64,000 bases of DNA from Morinoia aosen (GCA_030386875.1 CM059560.1:22996683-23060682), one strand, 5' to 3'. Counted from the first letter of the stretch, positions 35,311 to 47,457 are shown. The notes: generated by a model not told the origin, from the sequence alone. Program-made: numbers and translations.

Positions 35311-35417
35311 CGGTGACGGTGCCCCAGAGCGCAGGCTCCCTCACCTCTGGCGTACCCTGGCAGCCCCACGAGGCCCCACAGCACGCGCAGGCCTCCCGCC
35401 ACCACCCTCTAGCGCAG
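35311..35417 (+). CDS. Possible internal coding exon (Pro/Gln/His-rich)
   Basis: A GC-rich block bounded by a weak acceptor (GATTTGAAG) and a good donor (GCAG followed by GTGAGG at 35418). In the frame read from 35313 it encodes VTVPQSAGSLTSGVPWQPHE and then APQHAQASRHHPLAQ. Its phase (two bases before the first full codon) fits splicing to the exon at 9892-10137, which ends one base into a codon. A second frame is also open, and the acceptor is poor, so this is tentative. Confidence 0.25.
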
Positions 35418-37261
35418 GTGAGGCGCCCTCGCGCCTGTGGCTGCCGTCCTCGTTTGATCGATCGTCGCAGCTCGTCCGTCTCTCAGTGTCAGGGTCGCTG
35501 AGCCAATGACCTCGCGGCCTCCTCCCGCCTCCAGCTCCCCTTCTCTCTTTGTGTGTGTCCCTCTTTCTGTCACTGGGTGATCTGGTGGCTCTTGCTCCAG
35601 TTAGCTCTGCGCTTTATTGCCCGTCTTAAGGTTTTCCTCTTTTCCGTGCCTTTCGTGTTCAGGTGAAACTGCTCTTCATCTACCGCCTATTTCATTTTCA
35701 TTCCTCATTCAACATAATATTTTTGCAAGAGATTCTATGCTTAAATTCGTTGCTCCTCTTATATTTTTTCTCTTTTTTACTTCTGTATCAATTAATTGCT
35801 CTTCTCTTGATTATATCTCATCTGACTGTTGATAGTCTGACTTTCCAGTTAAGGATTTTAATTTTAAATTGCATATTATTGTCTAGTGCCGTTTTGTCAT
35901 TTCGCATTTTTCATTTTTAGAAAAGAACGGTGATGTTCTTTGGCTTTAACTGGATGTCAACGCAAAGATGCAAAGAGCTAAACATTTCGAAATTTTTTTA
36001 TTTTTTTCGCAAATTATGCGTCGCAGTTTATCTTCAAGCGAATTCTGCGGATTTAGTAATAGTCGGGGTACCGTCAAAATTTTGGTACTTTTTTCAGTTA
36101 TGTATTCCAATTTTGTATTTTTTTTCTGTATGTTACAACAATATTGTGCAGATACCTTGCTGGAACTGCCAACGAACGAAATGAGGAATGCGTTTTTGGA
36201 AGTGTATAATGAATTGAGTTGTTCAGCCCGAATGTTTCTGACCTCTTCCACGATTAGTTAAGTCTTTTCTTTGGTTTTTTTATTTTATTGTTTGTTTTTT
36301 CGAAGTGTAATGGCCAACTTGGCTTCATTTTGCGTGTTGTGGCCAGGGACATGAATTATGCGCCCATTTCCTGGCGGTAGTTGGTACTTTCAAGTGAACA
36401 TAGGTAATGAAACTTGTTTGAATTAGGATTTGACTTTTAGTTCCTAATTGCGAGAACTGTAAACTGTCAGTGTTATCTATATTGGAAAAACACGAGAATC
36501 CGAAGTATTCTCATAATTATGGAATAAAAGTCAATTTCTAATTGAAGCTCCATTATTAATTTTAGTAAATTGGATGGGCCTTCATGAATGTTGTATATTT
36601 AGACGCTGTTTTCTAGTTTCCAACTCTGATGTTAATATTGTAGTGGACTGTTTGAGCTGCAGGAAAGTAACGAGTGTCATGTTTGCTCACGAGTGGAAGC
36701 ACGAGTAAAGAAGCGAGGCATGGCTTGATTGTTGAAACTTCAGCTTGTTTCCATGCAAGCACCGGAATGTAGTTGCCTCCAGCCAGTTGGACGAGGGGGG
36801 AGGGGCGGCGGTCGCTGCCTGCCCCGCTGCTGCAGCTGCCTGAGCAACAAGCCTTTGCCAGTAACTGGGACCTCTTCATTGACGGATGTGGCAACTCGTT
36901 TCGTAATAGTCCTGTACTTGGGCTGAATGTCTGATTTACATCTGTATTTTGGTATCTTCATTACATAAAGTTTTCAGTTTACAGGTTTTCCACTATGATG
37001 AATTACGTATGTGTATCAAAAGGCATTTTACTCTGTTCTCTTATTAGTTAATGAGTTGGTAATTAACCAACACAGTGTGCTGCATGAACATCCATGAAAA
37101 CAAACGAGAGTATTTGGTTTTGTGAATTATGTCGTTATCTAATTTTCAAAATAGTTTGTACTCAGATGTCGAAATAAATCAAGTGTACAGCTTTGAGTCG
37201 TGTACCCCTTCAGTTGCACGCACTTGTTCGTTCAGCCTTTTTGATCGCAGACACTCTTCTG
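35418..37261. other. Unassigned sequence
   Basis: It contains pyrimidine-rich DNA (35520-35860) and a GC-rich patch at 36760-36860. No gene is supported. Overlapping ORFs near 35946-36261 on both strands look like chance. Confidence 0.35.
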
Positions 37262-37622
37262 GCGGCTACAATTATTTTATCGATGGGAATATAATATTAT
37301 GATATTTTATCACTACCAGGAAGAAAATGTGAGGTCCCGAGCTTAAGGTTAGGTTGACATTCCTTTGTTGAAATAAAATATTGTTTTTTTTTTGACGGAC
37401 CATCTTTTTTTTTGGTTCTCGGCTGTCCTGTTTTTCAGCACCAATTACTTTCCTCGTCAATTTTCATCTTGTTTCATAAACTTCTTTCTCAACTTATTGT
37501 TTCTATGCCCCTTCTGCATAGATTCCGTATTCCCTTATCTCCACACTAAATGGTGCCTTCCTCCTTCTTCTCTTCGATACGCTTTTTTTTGAAGCGGTCA
37601 GGGAGGCTTAAACTAACATATT
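37262..37622 (+). repeat. SINE-like copy with altered head
   Basis: It aligns from a rearranged head (GGCTACAATTATTTTATCGATGGG) to GGGAGGCTTAAACTAACATATTA. About 20 extra AT-rich bases lie within the head. It directly abuts another partial copy. Confidence 0.75.
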
Positions 37623-37846
37623 ACCTAATGTTTTTTTTCGTTTCACTGTAGTCCTGTTATTCAGCATTTAGTACTTTCTTCTTCAACTTTTATCATGTTC
37701 CATGAACTTCTTTCTTAATTTTCTGTTTCCATGTACTTTACGTATGGATTCCGCTTTCCCTCAAGTCCATACTACATAATGCCTTCGTCTTTCCGTTTTT
37801 TTGTAACGATGAAGTGAGACTTAAACCAATGTTTAATCTAATTCGA
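37623..37846 (+). repeat. 5'-truncated SINE-like copy
   Basis: It starts within the TTTTTTTCGTTTCACTG block and ends AATCTAATTCGAG. It lies immediately downstream of the previous copy in the same orientation. Confidence 0.7.
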
Positions 37847-37899
37847 GAGGATTCTTTGTGGCTCAATATTGAGGACCAGTAACTTCAAGAGCGAAGCTG

Positions 37900-38017
37900 C
37901 CCAGTTTTACTTTTTCGCCGCCTGCATGCATCTTTTTCTCCGCTTAAGCGATTTAATAGCTCAAATCGCTATGGCGGCGAAAAACATCCATGCAGGCAGC
38001 GAAAAAGTTAGACTGGG
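37900..38017. mobile_element. 118 bp hairpin MITE
   Basis: The two arms (37900-37943 and about 37974-38017) are near-perfect inverted copies sharing CCCAGTYTWACTTTTTCGC and then GCCTGCATG. The ends resemble those of the candidate element at 22942-27071 (CCCAGTCTGAATTTTTTCG), so the two may be related. No target duplication could be fixed. Confidence 0.7.
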
Positions 38018-38548
38018 TATAGGCCGGCTACCCAGTTGTGTTCGCTATCATGAACGCATTTTTGTCGTTTCGTCCCCTTGAAATATTATATAGGGCAACG
38101 TTTATTGCCTCTGACAGTTGTAGGTTTGAATATGTTGTTCAAGTTTTGTATTCCTCATTTTCTTTTCGGAAAGAAACACTGATTTTTGTTGCTCCTGCTT
38201 TACTGATCATCAGGTGCGTTAGTTGCTACTCATCGATGCTTGACACAGTAGGTAAAGGTGTATTGAATTGTACTTACAATCATACATATTATTTTATTTA
38301 GCTATCTAGTACAGAAATGAAACTTTATTGAGCTGTTATCTTGTTCTGAAGGCGTTCCTTGTTTTACGACGGAAAATTGTAATCGTATCTGACTGGAAGT
38401 TTAATGAAGTACTGATAGTACCACGAATCTATATCACTAATCGCTGTTGACGTTCTTAAGAATAAAATAAAAATAGTTATAATACCCTTTACTATTAACA
38501 GTTGTCCTTAGAAACTGCAGCGACATCGTGTGAGCGAGTTGAAGTGAG
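38018..38548. other. Unassigned sequence
   Basis: No supported gene or repeat. Confidence 0.4.
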
Positions 38549-38910
38549 CCCACTCTAGTGGATATAACTTATGTATCTACAGTATTGGAATTAGCGCTCC
38601 CAGAGGAAAGTTGAGGTTTCGAAATGAAGATTAGGTAAGCCTTTTTATGTTGTGTTTTGGTTTTGTTATAGACACTAATTTCTCCGTTCACTTTAATCTT
38701 TTTTTCTCTGCTCTTATTAATTTTTTTTTCAACTTTTATCGTGTCTCATAAACTTTCTTCTTAACTTTGTGTTTCTATGCGGAGGAAATTTTGTGTGGGA
38801 ACGCACTTAGTGCATTAATTCTACGTTACTGTAACTCCATAACCTTAACTCTCTTCCAGCACTTTTGTTGTAGTTAGTGAGGCGTAAACTAACTTCAAAA
38901 TCTTATCTAC
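38549..38910 (+). repeat. Diverged SINE-like copy
   Basis: It aligns from CCACTCTAGTGGATATAACT to AGTGAGGCGTAAACTAAC. The variable site holds a longer sequence, GGAGGAAATTTTGTGTGGGA. Confidence 0.75.
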
Positions 38911-40194
38911 GCTAAGTACTTCGGGGTTTCTTCTTATCTTCCTCACTTATGGTAATGTTCCACTATCCTTTGTGTAAAAAAATATTAAAATGCAGGTATT
39001 GGTATTGTTCATTAGGGGCGTTTCTGTCGTAAAAGTCGAGTCCTTCCTTGAGCTCTAGCATGCAATGTCCATACACGTGTGTCAATTGCAATAATTTTAG
39101 CCATTTTTGCAATTTCATGAAGATGCTGACATATTCTTCAAATCTTTGATCGCATGCAGCATATAGTCTCGTGATAGAGATCGGTTACCGTGGCATCACA
39201 AGCAAACGTGCGATCTGCAGGAATATCCAGTTTCGCGTTGTGCAGTATTTTTTTTAGAACGAATATCCCATGTGCCAACGCTCATTTTATAGTTCATCAA
39301 CTTATTGCTCTTCAGATGCAATCGAGGTATACTTGCCAAGAAATTCTAAGTACTCAACTGGTGGACGACGGTGTGTTCTCCTGCAGGAGGTCATGCCGTA
39401 CCTACTTGCTTTCGACCGCAAGTTCACTGACTCCTTAATGGAGAGACGAACTTGAGGAAAAATAATGAGGGGTTATCTGCAGTTGTCCTTGCCAAGATGA
39501 TTTCTGCTCCGTCGCTCAAAGCATTCAGGCACCACGGGCTCAGTTCAGGCGCTAATATAATGACAACTATATTTGTTCTTTTCATTCGTGCTGTAAATGG
39601 TGCAGTGTTTTGAATCAATTTCAATTTAGGATATTTCGCAGGTGTCATTTTAGTGGTAGTACAGTGTAATTTTTAAAAAGGAGAAATATTAATTTCCACA
39701 AGCGATTTTATAATATGAAATTGTGTACATCGCTTATTTTTGAATTTTTCGAAAGTTGCTAGGTGCCACCAACGTGCGACGCTACTGTTGTTGGTACTTT
39801 TGGCTGCCTGTTCTGCTCCCTAAGCCGCCAGTATGAGAACTTTTCCGACGTCTTTGTGACCAACTTCGACACTTCGTGGCTGTGGCTCTAATGGTTCCTT
39901 ACGATGACTCGGTGCTGCTATGAAACCCTGGCTACGTAGTCTGTCAGCAAGTTGAGGCGGGGCTCTCCAACCAAATAAATATGCAGGCAGTGTTCTTATA
40001 ATCTTAGCATTGCTGCTTATGCCCGCCGCACCTCCGCATTGTGCACGTCGTTTGCTGGGTATTGAGCCAAGTGATCCAAGGCACAGCTGAATTATACTGC
40101 AAATTGCTGCGGAAATAAACGAAGATAGACTAAGCTGGGGTAAGCTATTTCAGTTGTGGTGAACGTTCAAGGTTTGTTTAGCATTAAATTTGAA
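38911..40194. other. Unassigned sequence
   Basis: No supported gene, RNA or recognised repeat. Confidence 0.4.
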
Positions 40195-40284
40195 TACAGG
40201 GTGCGTGAGGTATCTGAAGGCATTTATATTTCTGTAATTTATACTAACCCAATAATAATTACTTTTTTTATTTCAGAAGATTCC

Positions 40285-41305
40285 ATGGCGGATACTACTA
40301 TAACTAATGAAATGAAAAGACACGCTGTAATAGTGTCTATGGAAGCGAAACACGTCAATTTTAGAGATTGCAAGATTTCTAAAAGTCGCCAGATCTTTTG
40401 TTTGCAAAGTTAGAACGGAGCTGAATGAAAACAATGGAGATAAATTGGCCAAGAGTAAGAGAAAACAGCATTGTCAATGCTGTGACTCAATCAGAACACC
40501 TGAGTTTGTCAGAATAGTGCATGGTTTTCGATGTTTTTTTCATCATGTGTAAATTACGGAGAAATTCGCTCGACATTTTTTATTTGAAGACTGTCATTTG
40601 TTAAAATGTAATATCTCTTGATTCTATATAGCGCATCGTTTCGGTGTACAAACGTCATCAGGCTGATGATGATTTTGTACATCGAAACATTGCGTTTTAT
40701 AGACTTCAAAGGCATTACATTTTAACGATTGACAGCCTTCCAATGAAAAACATTGAGTGAATTTCTCCGTAATTTAACCCGTGATAACTTCAACGGTATT
40801 CGGTTTTGTTAGCAATGGAAGGCACATCATGCCTCCTCGATTTTTTCACAGGGTTTTAGTCAATGCAGATGCCTAGATGCCTATGTCGAGACTCTTTAAA
40901 CCATTGTTAAGCCTTGGATATGTAGACAGCGTAGCCAATGGAAGGGTCTATGTCTTCCAACAAGATTCGGCTCCATCCTTTGAAGCTCTCAAAACCCAGG
41001 ATTGGACGGTCGAAAATTTTCATGATCATGTCGCACCAAACTAAAGGCATCCTAACTTACTATTGACCTTAATCCTTTGGATTATTAAGCGTGGGAGCGT
41101 CGATGGGAAGGAAGTTAATAAGCATCCCCATAACAACAAATCATCTCTGATAGAAACAATAGCCCGAGCGACGGAGGACATAAACGAAGACCACCTGATC
41201 AAAGCTTGCAGTCGCTGTCGGACTCGAACTGAGTCGGCGATAAAAGCCGAAGGACTCAAAATATTATGTTTGTTTTGTTACAGTTTGATTTTCTGTTTTT
41301 CTTAA
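40285..41305 (+). pseudogene. Mariner transposase pseudogene
   Basis: The N-terminal part (40285-40412) reads EMKRHAVIVSMEAKHVNFRD and then a short basic end, as in a helix-turn-helix domain. After a frameshift, 40406-40528 gives KVRTELNENNGDK, then SIRTPEFVRIV. The foldback follows. The catalytic part (from about 40859) reads VNADA, then VANGRVYVFQQDSAPSFEAL (second catalytic Asp in QQDSAP), then KTQDW and FHDHVAPN. A further frame gives DLNPLDY (third Asp), and the first frame gives the tail DHLIKACSRCRTRTES and IKAEG. Motif order and spacing match mariner DDD transposases. Several frameshifts and stops make it inactive. Confidence 0.85.
40541..40786. repeat. 246 bp foldback inserted in the mariner
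   Basis: The left and right halves are inverted copies over about 115 bp each, beginning TGTAAATTACGGAGAAATTC and including TTAAAATGTAAT. At the centre are two divergent CTGATGA...GAAAC motifs: 40663-40688 on the + strand and 40661-40638 on the minus strand. These resemble hammerhead cores, so the foldback may be an inverted pair of Penelope-like element ends. Confidence 0.7.
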
Positions 41306-41342
41306 AGCGCATAAGGTGTCATCGTATACCTTACGCACCCTG

Positions 41343-43077
41343 CATATATGTTGGCTCCCGATTTCTACTTGAATAATTCATCAATGCAGTATCTTTAACT
41401 TGACATTTTTGTAATTGTATCTGTTACGTAATTTTCCTTTCGTGAATACTGCATTCGAGCTTGAAATGTTTTCTTAATATTCCTCCTTTGATGTTGGTTT
41501 CGAATTACACCCATGTTATTTGCTTTGAACAAAGAATATTGAAAGTAATCTTTATCACCATATTTTAACCTTTGTTCTTTACGTTTTCTGTTTCTAAGTT
41601 TGGTCTTTACATCGCGAACGTTTTTTTTTACTGTTCAGATTTGGTTATTTTTGGCTTTTTTAATACCATCTTGCTCCGTCGCTTCGCGTTCAGTGGGCTT
41701 GATGCCCGAATAGAAAGCGGATATGCCATTTGTTAAAATAGCACATAAAGGACGTTTCGCCTTTCCGTTTTTGGGATATTAAGTTGAGTTTTATTGGAAT
41801 CTACTGATTCGAATGCCCTCACAGTACTATGAACGGGACAGGGAAAAGTGGTATTTCTTCCAGTGAATGCACTATTCTTCAGAAGATCTTGTTCTTATAC
41901 TTGTTGGCTTAGGAATGTTATATCACATCTACCTTTTTTGCGTGTAAGTTATTCAGTTCTTAAGTGAGAACCCGCTGCGCATTTTCTCCTGCTCGTGCTC
42001 AATTATTGAGAGGGTGTTATTCCACGTATTTGACATCACGTGCCGTCCGTCGTCTTTAGCTTGTCGTTTTTGTTTTCCGTCCTTTGTAAAACAAGCTGCT
42101 ATTTGAACACATATTATGTGGTTGCTGACAATGGAACTCGTTCAATTTAAAAATTTATGCTACCAGTTATGTTACTTGCATGATGCAACGATGCTGAGGA
42201 ATTGTTTGAATCCGTATGGAACCACTCTTTCATTTATTTTTGAACTACGTTTATAAGTCTATGACGTGAAAGAGTGACTGAATGAAAGTAATTTCAATTT
42301 GGTTTTTCTGAAGAGGTTCCACTTGTGGTATGTCTAAGCCCTTCCAATAGTTGCCTGTCTTCGACCTGTTCTGACCCTCGTCCACATGTCAATAGCAGTT
42401 GATAGCAGCAATGAAGCTCGGAGCAAAAACCGCGAGTTTTCGTTGCCGCGAGAAGGATGGACAAAACCGCAACGGGGTGGCGTTCACGCGGGCCACCTGA
42501 TTCGAGCAATGAGAGCGCGTGACCGTTCGCTTCCGTGCACTCGACGCTTTTACCGGCCGCTGCTTGAATTATTGAGTTGCCTGACCCACTGATGAAGCGC
42601 TCTTGCGTGCTTGCTGCCCGTTAATACCTTGCTACTTACACGCGCTCCTCTTTAGTCGAGGCTTGTGTTGTGCCGCTCTCTTGCATTCTTCATTATCCTC
42701 ATACCCATCTTCCAACCGGGTGCCGCATAATATTAGTTGTTCCAGGTATCATTTGGTGTGCTGTAGCAAATATTAAGATGTATGAATGTTGCGCGCACTA
42801 TTACTGTGCAAATATTTTCGGTAGTCCTCAATTTTGTCAATTCGTAATGCGTGTTTGTTCTATCAAGTTTAGGTTTTACGTCATTTCTCGTTATCACGGT
42901 TCAGTTCTGTCTGAAATTGAACAGCTACGTTTCATTTCCCTTGCGTTTGCTTGTCGATTTATTATCCGTCATTCGTTTCTTTCTTGATATTTATGATTGA
43001 ATGTACGTCGAGAACTAATGCCTGCAAATATTTTCATTAGTAGTGTCTTTCGCATATTTTCTCTTTTTTCGAGCTTG
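41343..43077. other. Unassigned sequence
   Basis: No supported gene or known repeat. The 105-codon ORF at 42670-42987 (+) has no recognisable domain. Confidence 0.4.
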
Positions 43078-43388
43078 TGAAGTCTCCAGCTGAGAGTTCG
43101 ATATACCTTCTTTTTCTTGAAATAGGGTTTTTGTTTTGGTAAGAACAGTTCTTATTAAGGTTCACTGCTGTCGTGTTTTTCAGCACCCCTTTCTATCTTC
43201 TTTAATTTTATCTTGTTTCATAGCCTTCCTGCTCACATTGCTGTTTATATGCGCAGAAGACCCTGTGTTGGAACGCGTCTTGTGTGTAGGTTCTTTATTC
43301 CTAAAACTTAATGCTAAATGGTACCTTCATTCTTCCTCTCTTCGGAACTCCTTTATTGGGATGAGGGGGGCTGAAACTAACCTATAGT
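43078..43388 (+). repeat. 5'-truncated SINE-like copy
   Basis: It starts within the family (AGCTGAGAGTTCGATATACC) and ends GGGGGGCTGAAACTAACC. The variable site reads GCGCAGAAGACCCTGTGTTG. Confidence 0.75.
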
Positions 43389-44350
43389 TTTTTTCCAGCT
43401 GCTCAGGGGTTGAGTTGAAAGACTATTTTTTCGACATAAAATATTAAGGACGGAATGATGGTAAATTAAGGTTGTGCTTCTCGCAAATGAGGTATGATTC
43501 TGTTTCTGTCACACGCGGTCTTAATTTCAAAATACCTTTATTTGGAACGTAAGATGTTAACCAAATATATCAGTAATTATGTTTCGGTGCTAGTGGAGTA
43601 AAGAGAAAGCGAAAGCATGCACATTATAATTATTATTGTTAGTTAATTTACAATTCCCTCGTCACAAAAGCGATCTCAGAGCAAAAAGATGGGATCATTT
43701 AGCATGGATTGAAAAAACGGAATCTACTAACAAGATGTGTCCTAATACAGAGTGTTCAATGTAAAATTGCAACTAATAATTCCATAACTGCTGAAGCAAA
43801 AAGAAATGACGAACAGGCGTTGCAGTCAAGTCAATTTCACGTTGAGATATGAACATGCACAATGCTGGCAAATTTGCTGCCGCAGCTGAGATATGGACGG
43901 CAGTGCTGAATATGAGATGACTATATTCCTCTTCCATCGAGCTCGAGGTCCAGCGACTTGGAGCGTCAAGCTTTAAAAGCGCACAAGAAATAATATCGGT
44001 GAACCAAAGGCCATAAACGTACTTGCATAGCTTTCCTGATGAGGGAGTCCCCACTTACAAGCAGGAACAGCGCCTTGGCTTTGATAGTGAGCGGCTGCTT
44101 CAGGTTTATGCGAGCAGGGATGCCTTTCTCTTGTTCTTCAATGGAATCTGTACACTCTCAATTCAGCGCATTTATTGCCTTATATTGTTAAGGGTTGAAA
44201 AGTTCTATCCCATGAAGAGTTGAGACGCCTAGTAAGCGGACAGTAATGCATTGCCTTGAATATTTGAACCCATAATTCCGGCCGTTTCTGAATAATTTGA
44301 CGCTATGGGAGCATTTGAATGACTTTTAGTTTACAAGGGAAGGACGTTCT
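43389..44350. other. Unassigned; possible one-sided transposon end
   Basis: The sequence CAGAGTGTTCAATGTAAAAT near 43748 resembles the outer end of mariner-like elements seen elsewhere in the window. No matching opposite end was found, and the minus-strand ORF (44054-43773) shows no clear motif. Confidence 0.3.
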
Positions 44351-44363
44351 TAACCTTTCTCTG

Positions 44364-44719
44364 CCTCTCAGGGGGATGCAACTATTATATCTATGGGAAT
44401 TAGCGCTCCAGGGGGAAAATGTGTGAGGGCCCGAGCTGAGAGTGAGGTAGGCTTTCTCTTTGTTGAAATAAAAAAGTTTTCGTCGTGTTAAGGACCACCT
44501 TTTCTCGGTTCACTGTTGTCCTGTTTTTCAGCACTTACAACTTTTTTCTATAACTTTTATCTTGTTTCGTGACTTCTTTCTCACATACTGTTTCTATGCC
44601 CCCTTCCGCATAGATTCCGCGTTCACTTATCTCCATACTAAATTGAACCTTCCTCCCTTTCTTCGAAACGCTCTTTTTTTTAGCGGTTAGGGAGGCTCAG
44701 ACTAAATTTTAATCTAATC
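44364..44719 (+). repeat. SINE-like copy with 13 bp target duplication
   Basis: Full length from CCTCTCAGGGGG to TTTTAATCTAATC. It is flanked by TAACCTTTCTCTG (44351-44363) and TAACCTTTATTTG (44720-44732), identical at 11 of 13 positions. Confidence 0.85.
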
Positions 44720-44732
44720 TAACCTTTATTTG

Positions 44733-45160
44733 ATAATGTAGGTCGAATATTAATTTTTTCTAGCGATAGGGCTGGCATGACATTTTTTCAACTTCCAGTC
44801 TCTTCAAGCCAGTACCATATCTTACTATCGCAAAGATAGCGCTGTGCATTTTTCAATTACAGGTTTACCTTTTTCTTCAATTTATTACTATTATCCGCTT
44901 TTGATGTTTTGAGTTTTTTCTCTTATCTATCTCTGCTCACTTGAATTAATAAAACATGAGGCTTCGCAATCGTATATGGCCGACTTGGTTGCCTGTTAGT
45001 GTGGTCACGGACCATTCTTCACACGATCAATATCCCCCTGGGGAGCGCTGCATGCGTGATTTTTTATCTCTTTTAACTTCTGTCGTTAATGTGGCGGTTC
45101 GTGCACGAAATGCCGTTGTATTCACTGGACGAATGTCTAGTGAACAAAGTGTTTTTCAAT
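44733..45160. other. Unassigned sequence
   Basis: No supported gene. A 16 bp match to the SINE head on the opposite strand (CCCCCTGGGGAGCGCT near 45036) is too short to call as a copy. Confidence 0.35.
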
Positions 45161-45433
45161 AAGATATTGGTTGCTCTGAATCTGAGATTCTAAAGAGAAT
45201 TATTATATTGGGATAAATATTTTTTGTCGTTTGTCATGTACGTAGATTCGACCATTTCTTGATGTAGGCACAACTAAGCGGTAAATTACCAGTAATAAAG
45301 TTATTGGTTGCTTTGAATCTGAGTTTCTAATGAGAATTATTATATGGGGCTAAATATTTTCTGTCGTTTGTCATGTACGTAGATTCGACCATTTATTGAT
45401 GTACGCACAATTAGGCGGTAAATTACCAGTAAT
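45161..45433. repeat. Two-copy tandem duplication, 137 bp unit
   Basis: Copy one runs from about 45161 to 45297 and copy two from about 45298 to 45433. They share long blocks such as GTCGTTTGTCATGTACGTAG and GCGGTAAATTACCAGTAAT. They differ at only about ten positions, so the duplication is fairly recent. Confidence 0.85.
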
Positions 45434-47457
45434 ATTGGAGTTTCTTGATTTTCAGATTATGGGAAACAATTAATACATCAGTAAATATTTGAATGCTTGT
45501 TTTCTAGGAGGATGGGTTGAAAGGGATTATTGTTTAGCTCATTTGACGAATGAATAGTTAACAATGTGTGTAGGATCCTCAACTTCATTTGAAGAGATGC
45601 CTACCCGCCGTCTGTCCAACTGGGGAAACGAATCGCCCTTTAGAATATTCACTACAGTTAACTGCGTAATTACTTGTTGCAAAATACTGGTGAACGTTTA
45701 AAGTTCAGAGGGTCCAAAATTTACAATTCCTATTTGTCATCTTCGCTCTCGGAGTATGCTGGCCTTCCGTAAAATTGGTCGCTTGGACGAGCATTTGTAT
45801 TAACTTCGTGTGTCTAATTTCTTCTTAGATTTCTTCCCTTGGTAAATTTCTTACTATTGTTAATACATTTTGAACGAATGCGACCATTTTTTTGGGCTTG
45901 TTACAAAAAAGCGTAAGATATGAGGTGAATCAATGTCACGTATTAGCTGAGCAGTGTCCTTTCTCTCAGAGATAGACAATGAGGCTAATTTTGCTATCAA
46001 TTCTCGAGATATATCAGGAATTTTGTACACGCCGGAGGCACATAAATTTCCGACTAGTTTTTTGCCACAAAACTTGTGACGGCTGTTAACCTTAAAAAAT
46101 TCTTACGGCCTGCCTGAACATTTTATGCTCAGATCTATTACTTGCGTCTGAGAGCGGCTGTTGCAAATAAGCATTTGAGGCATCTTATGGACGGCCCAAT
46201 TTGGCTTGCAATAAAATTTGTCATGCAATATTTGGAAGTCTTACTCGGGGTATTACAAACGAAAACAAAATTAAATCCTTTTAGAACTCGTACAGCTTCA
46301 AACCATGTAAGTACTGTAAAAATAGAGCTTACTAGCCTTATTTTCGCGCGGTTATCCTGAGGTACTAGCATAGAAACAATACTAGCCCTCTAATTAATAG
46401 AAAATGTGCTGCATTTCAGTAGTTACCAACCACTTGATGTAAGTATTTAACGAGGTGAAAGCAATATTTTAGAGGATGATCGGATATCAGTAGTGGCTAC
46501 ATATTAGTACTGCATTTTTGAATTGTTGCGAATGTGGTCATAAACGGCGTCACCAGGATCCAGTTGCGTAAGTCATATCTTTGATCATATCTGAGTATCT
46601 CAAGAATATATTCTGCGCGCGTGTTTCAGTGATTTATTTTACTTGTGGTGCATGCTAGTATGCAGATGCATCTCATTCTCTATATTTCGCCGGAATTTTT
46701 TGAAGAAAACTCAGTCTCATAAACACAGTTTTAGCGTAGACGACGCGCAAAATCAGCGATGATCGTGAATTTTATGTTAAATTATTTCATCATTTGTGCC
46801 TTTTATTTCAATTGATAATGCTATGGTTGATAGAATTGCCGTAATTTTAAAAAGTTATTTGTCCTTGGAGTTTAGTTATTTTCATTTGATTACAGTACAC
46901 ATAAGTACATTTATGTAAAGGTAAAAGTTCCCGAATGTTCATTGCTGACCAATGACCTGATTACAAAAGTCGTTAAGCTGCTGATTGCAAGGCTATAACC
47001 GTTCAGTGAGGCTCTATTTCGCTTGTAACTTTGTTTTCGGTCGCTTAGCAGCGGTGTGTCTTTCATTACTATTGACCCGTTATTTTATACCGTCAGCAAT
47101 CTCAATCTAGCAGGGTAGGGCATGCTTCTCAGGGAACTGGGTTACACCAGCGCCATTACATACGTGACACTTGCGCCTCATCATATCCGAGCGACAAAAT
47201 CCACTTAGCTATCATCAGTCTGAGATTCTGTTAGCGTTTTAAAGTGGTGTCTTGCATGCGCGATTCACTTTACCTCTTGTAATAGGTATCGAACCCAATG
47301 AAATTCTGATGTAAATTTAGAGCTAATTGAACACTGTCTAAACCTTTCTGATCATTTAGTGACCATTAATTGATCGTGTCAAGTTTGTGGAAGACACCAT
47401 CTGCATGGTATTCAAGCCAGTATATTTTAATTATTGTTATTGTTTTCCCTTATAAAT
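45434..47457. other. Unassigned sequence
   Basis: No supported gene, RNA or known repeat. Confidence 0.4.

Larger units (their letters stand above)
40197..41342 (+). mobile_element. Decayed mariner element, interrupted by a foldback
   Basis: The left end is CAGGGTGCGTGAGGTATC and the right end is its imperfect inverse (ATACCTTACGCACCCTG). The left flank is TA; the right flank is CA, probably a mutated TA. At 1146 bp, including a 246 bp insertion, it is close to mariner size. It contains the two halves of a broken transposase on the same strand. Confidence 0.85.

Noticed and set aside
43748-44054. Possible mariner-like end and C-terminal ORF on the minus strand
   Set aside because: Only one end is present and the ORF lacks the usual C...GG-HFE ending in a clean frame. 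Noted but not called.
45036-45051. Minus-strand fragment of the SINE head (CCCCCTGGGGAGCGCT)
   Set aside because: Sixteen bases with no extension on either side; too short to be evidence of an opposite-orientation copy.
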